Assembly: GCA_911728455.2 (NCBI GenBank) | Contig: OU452225.1 | Coordinates: forward strand, 23,718,495-23,782,494 | Length of the DNA stretch: 64,000 nucleotides | Source: Marthasterias glacialis | Taxonomy: Eukaryota > Echinodermata > Asteroidea > Forcipulatida > Asteriidae | Direction: 5' to 3' | In this document: one piece after another, positions 24,772-38,360 of the stretch | Numbering within the stretch: position 1 is the first letter of the stretch | Layout of the letters: every line of letters begins with the position of its first letter | Position numbers and translations under genes: made by a program | Notes under the pieces: generated by a model | Databases searched by the model: none | What the model saw: only the letters and a program-made list of their open reading frames with translations | What the model was told of the DNA's origin: nothing

Positions 24772-25135
24772 ATGTAGCCCGAGACCAAATTGTAACTTGA
24801 ACTTAAATATAACCCAACCTTGTACCTAAATGTAGCCCAGACCTAAATGTAACACAAACTTGTACCCAAATGTAGCCCAGACCTAAGTGTTACCCAAACT
24901 TTTGGCTAATTGTAGCCAAAACCTAAATGTAAAACAAACTTGTATCAACATGTAGCCCGGACCAACGTTTAACCAAACCTTGTACATAATTGTTGCCCAG
25001 ACAGAAGTTTAACAGAAACTTGTACCAAAATGTAGCCCAGACCTAAGCTTAACCCAACCGTGTACCTACGTGTAGCCCAGACATAAGTGCAACCCAACTT
25101 TGTACCTAAATGTAGCCACGACTTAAATCGGGCTA
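24772..25135. repeat. Tandem repeat, about 40-bp unit, eight or more diverged copies
   Basis: The unit runs cttgtacctaaatgtagccc followed by agacctaaatgtaacccaaa, with many substitutions between copies and near-constant 40-base spacing. The left edge is more degraded. No coding frame persists through it. Confidence 0.85.
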
Positions 25136-28100
25136 CAGTTCGAAAGGGTCACACAGGCGCTTTCACCGGTGTGTGTTTTTTATCCTGTAAATCTTAAAAA
25201 GTTTTTGAAATGTTCTCAGGTCTTTGTAGTATGTGTGAATCAAACAATACAAAACGTGAATTCACGACAGGTGTACACTCTCATAAAAAATAATATAGTG
25301 TAAATTAAAAACGAACAACTAAATTAATAAGCAAAAAGTTGCAACTAAATTTGCCTAAAAAGCTTAACGTTGATTTTAAAAAAATGGTGATTAAATCAAC
25401 ACATCAGATGAACCTTTAGAGAAACCTGTCAGAATAATAGCGAGTGTTACTCTTCAGCTCCTCCGATTACTCCGTAAATGTGGTAACCATAATTGGTCAA
25501 ATATCTGCCTTTTATTTGCCTTTTGTCTGCCTATTTGAAGCAAGATAAGGTACACTAACGGATATGTTGGCAATGGAAATGGTTTCTTTTAATTGACTTT
25601 CACTTTCGGCATATTTTTTTCAAAGAGAATACAATAATTATGTAAAACGGCACACTCTGGGAAAATTTTAATTGAAAATTAAATCCAAAAATCAAATTCA
25701 AACGTAATCTAAGATGCATATTCTCTTAAAGATACTGTAGGTTCCTAATGGGAATAGTTCATAAGTTACTAAGTGCCCCAAAATAGGAATTTCAAACTCA
25801 TCTCCTAGTTTTAATAACATTCATTGCAGTTAAAGACAGAATATACAAGAATAATATCAACGAAAAAGGGAATAATATTAACGAAAAAGAGAATTGTTTT
25901 GTTTCAATGTGAACCTGAATATGAATCTGATTTATATGGTCGGCAAAGCATTCCAATGAAAACATCACAATAAATTTTGAAAAGAAGACAATCAAATCTT
26001 GTCAGTTTTAGACACGGGAAGAAAACCCCAATTAGAGAAAACCCGCGCAGTCAGCTAGGGTCTTAAAACCCAACCCACATGCAAGGCTCCAGTCCAGGAA
26101 TCTGAAGTTCAGAAACTGAATCGGGGGTCCACAGAGGTGAAACGACTGAGCCAACCTTAAAGAGTGCGACAACTCCCTAAAGTTCATACCAGTACCAATC
26201 CTCCAGAGAAATGTTACCGTCTGAAATGTTGCCATCGTCGAGGAATGGCATTTATGACGGCCCTACAAATCAACGTGGCTGAAATTGATTGACGCAATTG
26301 AAATTGCATTATGAACGTGCCCAAACTCCCCTTCACAAACCAAAAACCGTTTTCACTTGAGGGTGAATTGAATGAAATGATCACGAGTTTGTTTTGTATA
26401 GTATGGTTTATGGATTTGAAAGAATTTACTCTTCATACAAATTAAAGATGACTCTACTTCTTAACTTACTTTGACGAAACAGCCGTAGTTCCAAAATAGG
26501 GTCCACACTGATTCCGATTCTCACGTATGACTGAGTTGAACACCCAGTTCTGTTATGAGAATTGGTACAGGCAGGTATAAACTTTAGCTTGCCACTGAAG
26601 CGTGACGACCACAAAGTCAACATAAGTCTATATCTTTTATATACATTATTGTCAACCATTATTGGTTTATGGAAGACTACGTTTACAAAAGCGAAGAGGG
26701 GGCCCCAACCATTAAAAACAAAAGTCCAACTGGTATCTCGAATCGGTGACTTATATCTCGCCGCAGCCTGTAGTATAGATTCCAGATATCTCACAGTTGT
26801 ATTATTTTAATATCTCAAATAGTCATTTGTGCGTGTCATAATAGTTCTCACATCTGTCTGTCATGTAGGGATATTCAACAAGTTGTACCTCATGTCGCAA
26901 CTATTGTTGCCAATAATTGGTGTCAAATGTCACGATTTTAGCCTTAGGCTACAAATATACATGAAAATATTTGCAGGCGTCAACTTTCACGACTGGGGAC
27001 AAGTTCGAGATACGGGACGTCAATTGGCGTCTTGTTTATGTTAAATGTCCACCCAGGGCCACCGTATATATGTTAAACCTATAGCAAGTTCAATAGCACT
27101 GTTGGGACATCCTATACAGTATTCGCCGCGGTGAGTTAGTAAGTCGTGTTGCGACATACCAATTTAAAATGTTTATTTTAGATTCGGCCCATCTACGCTG
27201 TCACAATCATTAGGCAGCGCGTGAACACCCCTGTTCTACTTAAAAATGGTAAATCAGTTCTAGCCAATCACGCTTACTGCAATCCGCGCTAAGCGTTAAA
27301 CATCTATAGCCGAACCACCTATAGCCATGCCAGGCATAACTAAAGTGCCTCAGTTCTTATAATGGTTGTTAGGGTAGCCAAGGTCATTGTTGTTGACCTG
27401 CATTTAATCAAATTTAGGTTGTGTGTAATGTGTTTTAAAGTGAGTCAGGATGAAATCTCAGGGAGATCACAGATTAATCGTCTGAGAGAAGGGTGTACAT
27501 TTTGTAGCAACCTGAGACCCGATGTGAGTGTGTGATTGTAGATCGCACCAGCTTTAACGAAGCTAATAGTGCCGACAGCTATCCTCGGTTATAATTATTA
27601 ACACTGGTCTTCAAGATTTGGCAAATAATTAGCACGGCAATTTCCAGCTGTCCGTCTTGGCGATCAGTCAGTTTACACTCAGCCTCCAGAGATTGAAGTT
27701 CGTCTCCAGTGAAATTAAAATCGTGATATTTTACGCGGATATTTGCAAAAATGTTTAGGCCAATGTTGACGCGCACATTCAAGATTTTGCCCGTGTCGTG
27801 ACTGTTTACGCAACTGTTGGCGTATGGCTTCACGATCTGTGTCCCAAACCGCAAACATTTACGCAAGTATTTAGGTAGATATTCACGGTTTGTACCCCAA
27901 ATTGCAAATATTTACTTATTTGCGTAAATAATTTGCGATGTCCCCTTTCAGCCACCATACATCACCTGTAAATGTAAACATGAATGTGGCCGTACAAAAA
28001 TAGATAATATTTTTAAAACGTACGCTTTTGGTTGTCTCTTCACAGTTTTTCATCACCCAAGAAAAATGGGGGGGGGGAGGGGGATATCTCTGATCTTCGT

Positions 28101-29653
28101 AATAAGTCACTCTAAAAAGTATCTATTCTCTGTATTAACAAAAATAGATGACCAACTCGTCAGTAATTAAACTCTTATGAAGTATTACCCAAACATCAGA
28201 AATAAGCACTGGGTCATTGGACTTGATTTAAATTAGCATGGGGCCAAAATGATCTGTTTCCTCTTTGCTGTTCAAGTGGTCCTTAGAAAGAAAAAAAGAA
28301 AAAAAAAATCACCGTAGATTATTTCTAGTGCAGCGAGCAGATGATAAAGCATATATATGAAAATACCTTTGACAACGTATAAAGGCATGACAACATTTTG
28401 ATAACACAAATTAAACAAGTTGGTTTTATCATTGTGTATACATTAATTATGGTATGTTCATTGAAAACAGAAATTAGAGCAGTTGCTTGGCTGGCTACAG
28501 TGTTTAGAGCTGATAACACTACTTCCATTTTAATTCATTTTTGTCCACACAAGTTTTTTCCACTTTTTCGTTGGTCATAAATTTAAAAATAATAACCAAT
28601 ATGTTAATTTCTGAAATTGTTGGCTTGAATTTCAGTTTGGAGGCTTTCTATCGGTAAGGAGAAACCAACCGAGTCATGAAGAATGATGCAATCCTTCCCA
28701 TGGTTGGCCTCTTGGGGGCAGGCTTCAACTGTAGCTTGCTGTGGTTCGGAGAGAGCCGCTGATGGGGGAAAAGCTTCACCTTGGCTTGGGAAGGCCTCGG
28801 TCAGCCGGGATCATTCAATGACCTGTGAGTTGAAGCGGAGAGAATTGGTACGTACATAAGAAACGATTATCTCATTCTGTCCCACTCCCCTACCCCAACA
28901 TCCAACCACCCCACACCTAGCGTGCTAAGGCATTTACACTGTGGGTGGAAGAACATTTGCCGACTGAAATTGAGAAACACAAGGAACTTTCTAGTATCTG
29001 TGGCGAACGTCAACGTCACGGTACGAAATCACGAACACCAAAAACGACTGCATTTCACGGCTAATGATTTTGTTTTATTTTACGTTGATGTGCAGTCGCA
29101 AACTTTGACACGTTTTGCTAAAGCCACTTGCAACTTCGTTTGCAGATTTCTGAAGCATGATCGACCCCTCATGTAACTGGTACTTAACCGGTAAAGAACA
29201 GTGAAAACAGTCCTTACGTCTGGGCAGTGGTGCAGCGCATTTTAATCTAATATTGTGGCCCTGAAGGAAGATCGAACATAAATATTTACGGCAATATTCA
29301 AGACAAAATTCACGACTTGCGCTTAAGTTGTAAATACTCCCCCAGTTGCTACGGCGCTGACAACTTGGTAAAAATAGAGTTTGTTTCCTAATAAACAATG
29401 TGCATTCGGGTTTATAACAAATGTTGACTCTGTGAACTAAAATTTAATAGTATCGAAGATTAATTGAATAGAGTCAGCTCGTACTAATGCTCAACTTTTG
29501 TGTTCACTGTCACTGTTTCATGTGAGTAAAGGGACCTTGTTTTAGCAGGAGAAAGATTGGTTTATTGTTCATTCGAAAACATAACAGCGAAACTTGATTG
29601 CATTGCCCCCATCGACATTTTGTTGATCCTAAAAAATGCCACTATACTATTAT
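25136..29653. other. Long intergenic stretch, no gene supported
   Basis: AT-rich. The longest open frame (122 codons, minus strand 26426-26794) has no recognisable domain. Sequences near 26940-27020, 27660-27930 and 28980-29330 share loose motifs (tttgca/acg-rich, gtcaac, cacgac) and may be degraded dispersed repeats. A poly(G) run lies at 28070-28082. Confidence 0.4.
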
Positions 29654-29738
29654 AGTCATGTGATATCCATTGTTAGAATTAGTCATGTGATATCCATCGT
29701 TAGAATTAGTCATGTGATATCCATTGTAAGAATTAGTC
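29654..29738. repeat. 27-bp tandem repeat, three copies
   Basis: agtcatgtgatatccattgt-tagaatt is repeated at 29654, 29681 and 29708 with one or two changes. It is followed by a C-rich stretch near 29800-29827. Confidence 0.9.
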
Positions 29739-31708
29739 AAACTTTAATTGTTGTGTTGTATATTTCCAAGCAACCGGCTGATCCGTCTCCTAAACCCCAC
29801 CTCCCCACCCCCACCCCACCCCACCCCAGAAAAAAAGAAATAATTCAGTAAACAAATCTGGATACGCCATTCCACTTTTGTTCTGCCTTCCGACTGTAAA
29901 ATCAAAACAAACTCGAGATTCTAGATCAATACTTCTAAATATAGAAAGTTGTGATTCTGAAAGACTGTTTATTTTGTTGGGGAGCCTCGCTTCTATAAGC
30001 TCATCATTTACGCTTGGGACGACTGTCCAAGGAAAATGAATCCATATAAAATTAGTTTCTTGCACAAATATCTTCTGTACTTGCTGTGCTTCCCTCATTA
30101 GGCGCTCCATGGAAACAAGTTTTAGCTTGATAAATTCATTGCCGAGGGAAGAGATAACCTAAATCAATCAGCCATGAGTTGGGACGAGTTGAGAACAATG
30201 TAGGCGATGAAGGAAAAAAAAAATACCTTGACAACTTTATCGCTGAAAACGAGTTTAACAAATACGGACCGTTCCACCTCGGACGAGTAACTAACTTACA
30301 ATAATCACTGCACGAAGATTTTTCTCACTTGCTTCGTCGCTTGAGGCGAGAGTACTGGATGTTCCAATACAAACACGAGCTTCAAACAATCTGAAAAGTG
30401 AAATCCATGACAATGTATTACTGGGGGCAGCTATACACCTTCAAGTGGTATTTTCAGCGCAACAGTGTACAAGTGGTCAATCGATTACCGTGCCGTGGAC
30501 GCAAGCGTCGCCTCTTAACACCAGGTGGGCTAAACGGTTTTGGAAAGGGATCAAGCCGTCCTGTAAATGAAGCCTGTAAGGAGATTCACGGCACCGGTCA
30601 CAAACAGCAGGTCACAGTTTGAAATCTTATTCAAGGAGACACCCTTTGTTGAAGAGCGACCATTCATGACTTTACAAACCATGTTAAGTTGGGACAGTGA
30701 TTGATTTGGAACTAGTCTCCCGAAGCCGCTTAAATGCTTGCTCTGGGAAAAGAAAAGAGTTGTGTAGCAGTTTCAGGCAACAATTGTCCAATCACTTTAC
30801 GAGTTATGTATTAAAATGGATATCTAGGATTTCCAAGAAAAAAAAACATGAGAAATCTTCCACGATCAGCATCATGCGTCACAGTTCCCATCGAGGTCTG
30901 AGCCCTTCAGTGTTCGGACAATCGAGTCCAAACAATACCGTCTACCTAGTGACCAAACATACAACAGTTACCGCCCAGCGGGCCACCGCTACACATGTAT
31001 TGCACTTTGATCTTAGAGATGTGTTTACAACTATTTGATGGTGGCTTATTTGCACACGCACTCGATGAGGTTAACGATACTCTAAGTGAGAACTTGTAGT
31101 CTGCGGCCCGTGGTGACTTTGGAATTTAATATTCATGGTATCTGTGTTTGCTCAGTAGTCAAAAGAAGTCAGCAGGTCAGAGAGGACGAATGCTGAGTAT
31201 TGAGCGAGCGACTACGAAAATTCTCTCATCCTGATACAATACAAAGCCAAGGACCAAGTTTCTTCAATGCCAACTGGCAAAATGAAGACAAGAGCTTGAA
31301 ACTACACGAGGAGAGTTCGATTAGAGCGATCGAATCAATGCAAACAGTTTGGTGGGTTTTGAATCTAAACACACATAGACCTTAGTACTTTGTTGGATAC
31401 CTTGAAACCGTTGGATTCGCCAATCGCTACTGCTGGATAGATCTATCCATTGGATCTATCATCTACTACGGCTGATCTTTTAACTGCTTCATTCTAGGTA
31501 TGTTTTAGCATGCTCTAATAGTATGTTCCCCGTGGCTAAACTGGTTTATTGATACGAATTGTTTTGCAGTAGCAAATGTGTGCCTAACATTTTGGAAGAG
31601 GACAAATTCACATTCTCCCCGTGATTTCTTGATCTGGTACGGGATTGCAGTTGCCAAAACGTTTGTATTGAACAAAAAAATAGTTACATGATTTACAATT
31701 GAGTCACA
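29739..31708. other. Region upstream of the PHF24-like start, possible 5' UTR
   Basis: No protein-coding exon recognised. As the upstream side of the plus-strand PHF24-like gene it should hold its promoter and any 5' UTR exons, but I cannot place them. No clear TATA box or CpG island was identified. Confidence 0.35.
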
Positions 31709-32653
31709 ATGGGTGTCACCATGGGAAAGGCAAAAGGAGGAGGGAGTGAGGTGAAGAAAACTCCCATCCAGAATTTCCGCAAGGCCGCCAAGGTGGTGAC
31801 GATGATGAGGAAGACCAGCCGTGATGTTACGTCGAGGATCAGCGACGAAGACACGGAGACCAGGCGGCTATCGTCGACGGTCACCACCGAACCGGTCCCT
31901 GATGAGGAGAACGGATTGGCCAGACGAGAATCACACGCCTTGCTGCTGGACGATCTGAGGAGCGGCAACTCCTACAGGAAGGAGTCTACGTCCACGAAGA
32001 TCGTCGACGATTCCCGGACGGTGGTCTTTAAGGACACCACCGATGCCTGGGCAGCTTTGAGGGAAGGGCTGGTCACTGAGACGACTGAGATTCCCGAGAC
32101 AGAGTTTGCTCTGGTGGAGTCTGCTCTGAGCGGGTACAAAACGGTAGAGAGGGTGCAAGATGCAGACGAAGAGGATGACGACCTTCTTAAGAGACGCAGG
32201 TCAGAGAGCAATGAGAGTGACTTCAAGATTCCCTATGAACCACCGGGAGGCTTCAATCTTCAGGTAGGATCTTGTCACACAAAAGTTTGAATTTCAAATA
32301 AAAAGAAAACAACTTTATTTGAGTGTTTTCCTACACGCACACCAAGTGTTTAGCACATATTTTATGTTCCTTTGTCTGTGGAGTAAACAATTGCACTGAT
32401 AAACAAATATCACACATCTTCAAGAAATATATATTTTTAGTAGGGTGGCTCTGAGGTCAAATTCAGTTTTGTGAGACACTCATTTTCCAGTCGATAGAGT
32501 CTTTTTGAAAGTTGGGGAAACTTACAATTCTTTAACCTCTTGAGGCCAGAAACTTGTTTCCTGTTCCTTTATCTAAAAACTGAATTTGACGTCAGAGACC
32601 CAAGGCCTTAAACAAAATTTTGATTTGCCCTCCACCGACTAACCCAAAAGTGC

Positions 32654-32689
<36 letters not shown>

Positions 32690-35600
32690 GTCATTCATAT
32701 TTAATGAAACTTACCAATGCTGAGTATAATATCCCTGAAATCCAAGTATTTATCACAAATAAACCTAAACAAATGTCCGAAACATAGATTCTAAAGTTAA
32801 TATGCAAGAGGGCGACATTTTACATGTGTTTGTGTGCTAGCTGCTAACGTGTACACAGTCTGCCCATAAAACAAAATTAAGTCAAATATAAAAACAAGCC
32901 TAATACGTTTGATTTGTGGAACCACTTCCCATTTACCCCGTGACTCAATCTACACGTTTTAAAATCGAATTGCCAATTACATGTTGAGCAACAGGTTTAT
33001 CACACTTTCCAGCAAAGTATCCTGAATCAGTCTGATGGATCTTCGCAATGTTTATAAACATTTATAAACATGAAAACATGTGGTATCAGTTCCAATACAT
33101 TTCAATCTCAAAAATGACAGTCAAGGAGAAAAACAAAATAAATGAAAAAAAGAAAGAAACAAAAAATCCCGACCGACCGACCCCTTCAAATATTTTCACT
33201 GGAGGGCAACTCGACAATTTTTTTGTTTGGCCTAATTAATTGGACGAAATGGTTTGTCGATGGTGCGTTTACACACAAAGAACGGTATATGCATTTCCAT
33301 ACAAGAAGCAGCAGCGTGAAATTTAATATTCAACTGGTTGAGAGAGCTTCAGTGAAAACGGAGCAGGGCTGTGACTGAACTTAAATTAAGTTTGGATGCT
33401 CAGTGTACTGGTGTTCATTATATTATTAGCGAAGCTCACCCCTGCGACAACAAACACTGGCCACGTTTTGGAGACTCTATTTTTATACAATTTGATTTTG
33501 TGGGCAATTGGTTGAGATGCCGTAACTGCGTGTTCACACCAACGTGGATGTACACAACCAGCCTCCACGGTGTCAACAGAGTTGTTTTCATTTGGTCGGT
33601 TGCTTGGTTGCTAGAGGACTTAGAATTTCACAAGCCACGTGTATTTTAAGTTACTAGGGAATGTGATCAAGAAGACGAAGAAGGGGGGAAACATGAAATA
33701 ACGACAAACACTTAATATACATTGTTCAATATCACAGACATTTTTGATAATTTAGTAGGATGGAGTTTATCAACTTTATGAAATTATCACTATTTCCTAA
33801 CGTAATGAATTGGCAAAACTTACGGACTCTTTTTTTTCTCTTAAAAACAACTCTGTTACATTTGTAGACACCGTTACCGGGTGCCTGTTTAGACTGCGGA
33901 ATAATTAATGACACGCAGTGCCGCCTAAATTATCAACCACCGGTGTAAAATAGATTGAATTCCCAGCAGGGACGTGGTGCGTAAATAGAGACGGCTGTCT
34001 ATTGATCCGAGATCAATTAACATTGTGTCTAAATTACCGGGGACAAAGGCTGTTAACAGGTTCGATACTAGTACGATTACAAAGTGGACACTTTCTACCA
34101 CTCAATAATTCAGCATCTTGACAATGAGCAGACAATATAGTCGTGATACACTGCCCAAAGGCTCCAATCCATTTGCGGTGGGGGGAGGGGCGTGGAGGAA
34201 GTGGTGGAGTTGGGGGAGGGGGTAGCACCAGCGGCTGGTGTCGTGCTGTTTCAACACTACAATTTATACACATAAAAAGAAAACCATCTCCCCGCCGTGT
34301 GTTTTAAAAACTTAAATGGACAACACTTAACCCTAAAATAATTAAAACAACAAAAAGTAATTGTGTATTGTTGTTGAGGTCGTTGACCTGTCTGGAGATA
34401 ATTATTATTGTAGCTTAGTTCAAAATGTACAGAAGCGTTAGAAGAACACTGAGGGAAAAAAATAAATTCATAATTATGACTTGTATCTCATAACTATGAC
34501 TTAGTACCAGTCATAATTATGACTTGAATATGAGATCTTCTCATTAATATGGCTTAATTGGCATAATTATGACATTATTCATATATGAGTTCCTTTTTTG
34601 TCAATGTCCATTCGAAGCCCAAGCTCTAGATTGGTCAGAAAGAAAAAACATAAATGTTCACATATTTACTTATACCTTACATAGTATAAAGAAATTGTTG
34701 GTAGAAAACTGTTCTTGAAATATTTCTGCCTGAAGTGTTAAAGGTATCGTTTTTCAATAAACCTCATGCATTCGCCGCCATCTTTGAGGTCAAATGCAGC
34801 ACCGAACATGCGTTGTAGCTGCTTTGACCTCGGGGCACGAGGGCGTTCTTTCCTGTACTAAATGCTCATAGTGACGTCATATACGCACAAGGCTTATCAA
34901 ACAAGATCCAGAATTAAATTACGTCTCATGTGAATAAACGTGAATAAAAAATCTCACTCTTATCGTGTCCGTACACGATAATTATATTGTACGTACACGA
35001 TAGTTATCGTAAACGTATACGATAATTATCGTGTACGTACACGATGAGTTTGAATGATAAGTCTAAATTGATCGTGCATGTACACAATAATTAGCTTGAA
35101 CGTACATGATAGTTATCGTGTACGGACACGATAATTATAGTGTACGTACACGATAATTAAAATGTACGTACACGATAATTCCCAACTTATCGTACGTACA
35201 CGATAAGATATCATGTACGTACACGATAGTTATCGTGTACGTACACGATCAATTTGGACTTATCGTTCAAACTTATCATGTACGTACATGATCATTATCG
35301 TGTACGTACAAGATAAGATTGTTCTTATTCACGTGGCGGCAATACGCTTCCGTGTAAAGGAACTTTCTCATGCAATGTTTTTAATGCAATCTAAAAGGGG
35401 CTTAGACGAGTTTGACGTGCTCATTTATGACCATTGTGATTATTTATCTTCTGCAAATTCGACTCGTCACTGAAGTATTTCTCGAGGGCTATTTCGGGAG
35501 CAGTTTGCTTGCACGTCTGCTTAGATGCACCCACTTAGACTACTTAAAGATGTCAGTTCTTTGTTTTCGTGGACTAAAGTCAAACATTTACCTGGCTGAG

Positions 35601-38325
35601 TTTGTGACAATACCACTTGAGAAGGACGTTGTTATGTACTGATGTAACGATCATGTTACAAAGAATAAATAGTCGTGGGTGTTACATCATAATGTGACTG
35701 ATCAATACAAATACACTGTGCATTCAACTCTGTTTTAGAAAATGTGTAGCAAGGCTCACAGAAGACGTTTTTTTGTATGTGGGTGTGTTTTGTTACTACT
35801 TTTTTATATAGCCATGTCCGTATTTTCAAGTTCACTAAGTTATTATTGTCTTTTGGAAGATACTTTGTGCATCACCCACATAAATTTGTCAATGAACACA
35901 AGAAAATCATCTGCAAAAAAAGACAAAAAAGAAAGAAAACAATACAAAAACGAACAAATCATACACACACACAGTCCATAACCAGCACAGACACATTGAA
36001 ATAATGTCAATTAGGGAGTAGCGGTTTTGCATAAAACTTGGACGGTTTATGTTTTGTCACAGAATTAACGCCGAAATCATTTTTTTATTTATTTATTTTT
36101 GCAAAATCAAAGAAAGTTATTGGTTCTCGCATTATAGCATTTTGACGGAAATATTTCCCTGAACAATTTGTAGCATCAAGTTTGTTCAAGAAACTATAAT
36201 TATTTCCCCCCAAATTATTAGGGCCCAAGTTAGATCAAGTTATCGCACATGTGACCTTTAACATATTCAACACAATACCATGTTAAAATCCAACTTACGA
36301 ACCGCAAAGTGGAGCTAACAAAGATTACTTGAAAAGAATAAAAGGAACAATTTTAAGCTGCTTGTTAACCAGAACATGTTTTAACACTACATCTTCTATG
36401 GAAACATCAATAGAGGGGAGTGGCGTAACCACAGCGTGGGGGGGGGGGGGAACCCCCGTTCAGAACCCCTATCCCTTCGTAATAGCCATCATATCTCCTT
36501 ACTTCCTGCTAGAACTAAACGGTTTTACAATAGCCCCATCCCATATTTTACTAGAATTTTAAACAAATGATCTCTGCCATTCTCTTCCATTCAAACAAGA
36601 ATAATACTATATATCCTTCGGGTGTTTTCTTTTAATTTTTTTTATTAATTATTAATTTTTTCTTTTCTATGTCAACTATACGTCGTGAGAGCTGGTCTCT
36701 CTTCATTGGTTGGTTTTAGTTTGGTTTTAATGTTTTGCTGTATTTTTATATGTATATTTTTACTCCTTGTAAAATCACATTCAATTTGGCCTAAGGGCTA
36801 CGATATGTGTTTGTTTTTAATAAAATAAAATAATTCTAAATTCCCTTCTTTCCCCCCATGCGAGATCGAAGAATTCACATATTAAAATCGACAGGCCTAT
36901 ATGACATGCCACCCCCTAAAAACTAAATAAAACAAAAACAATTCTTGACCCCCGTTACCACCCACCCCTCAATGAATGTCTAGTTGCGACACTGGTAGAG
37001 TTTTTGGACAGTTTTTGTGGCCTCTCCGTGACGTCACCCGTTTTCCATACTTCTTCTTCGCTTTGGAGCTTCAGTATATTCTTTCTATCTAGTGCCATTC
37101 CCCCACTCAGAAAACTCGAACTGATTTTGATGCTGTGGGAAAAAGAAGTTGAATGATCCACCGTCTAGTCCCTGTACCGTCTGGAGCTCTGCAAAGTTTT
37201 AACGTCACGATTGCAGGGCCCAAATTTCATGGCGCTGGTTACCGAAGAATTCTGCGCTTACGGCGCCCTGTAGAGCGCGTACTCCTATGAGCCGTGGCAG
37301 GGCGTAAGCGCAGAATTCTGCGGTAAGCAGAGCCAACAAATTGGGCCCGGTTCGCAAGATACTTGCAGTAAATGCACAGAATCAGGCTGATGGAAGACTT
37401 TGGATCATAGTTGTCGTATTTATGTCACGAGGAGATGGCCCTCAGTCAATTAATGTCACTTATCACTTTGAAGCGATGCCTGAATTATACGCTCATAATG
37501 ATGTATTAGTCTAGCACTAGATCGTTATCTCTTGTCAATATTATTATGGACAAAGACATTTTGGATCATAGTTGTCGTATTTATGTCACGAGGAGATGGT
37601 TCTCAAGTGAGCAACCCATTCTTCTCCTCGTTTAATATTGGTGTGTTGATAAAAGGTTTCATTTCATTATTAATGTCACTGATCACTTTGAAGCGATGCC
37701 TGAATTATATGCTCATGATGATATATTCGTCTAGCACTAGATCGTTATCTCCTGTCAATATCAAAGACATTTTTTTATTTACATTAAAGAACGCAATTCA
37801 AAGAAACGTCGGTAATTCGGATAGCTCTCAATAACGCCTCTTCGTTGGAAAGTAGCTGTATCCAACTGTGAAGAGATGAAGTACATAATCAGCAATGACA
37901 TTAATAAACATTTACCTAATAGACAGATCCATTAAGCCCCAGAGTTTGCGTGTTGACCGATCACAGCCTTGGCGACGTCACCGAAAGTCCGACATGACAA
38001 AAGTCAGACACTATCAAATCCTATTTGAAAATGTAAATGTAAACTTATAAGCGCGCGCGTTCATGTCGTGCACTGTGGCATTGAAGAGACCCATATTGTG
38101 CTGCCCACGTGTGTACAGTGGTGATGTATCCAATGCTGTGATTGGTCAATATGTTAGGGGCGGGGTGCAGTGGAAAATGGGCGGTCTATTGCCCATGATG
38201 TGACAATAACTTTTTAAATTTCCTTTTTTAAATTTCATTAAATGAGCGACCCCCTATAACCGTTTTGTAGCATGTGGCGGTTTGGGATGTTTTAGTGAGT
38301 AACCGTTATATTCTCCATTTATTGT

Positions 38326-38360
<35 letters not shown>

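Noticed and set aside
26426..26794. 122-codon minus-strand open frame
   Set aside because: No recognisable domain, no splice sites or start context that support a gene, repeat-rich surroundings.
33371..33649. 92-codon plus-strand open frame in the PHF24-like intron
   Set aside because: No similarity to the PHF24 family or any domain I recognise; length expected by chance.
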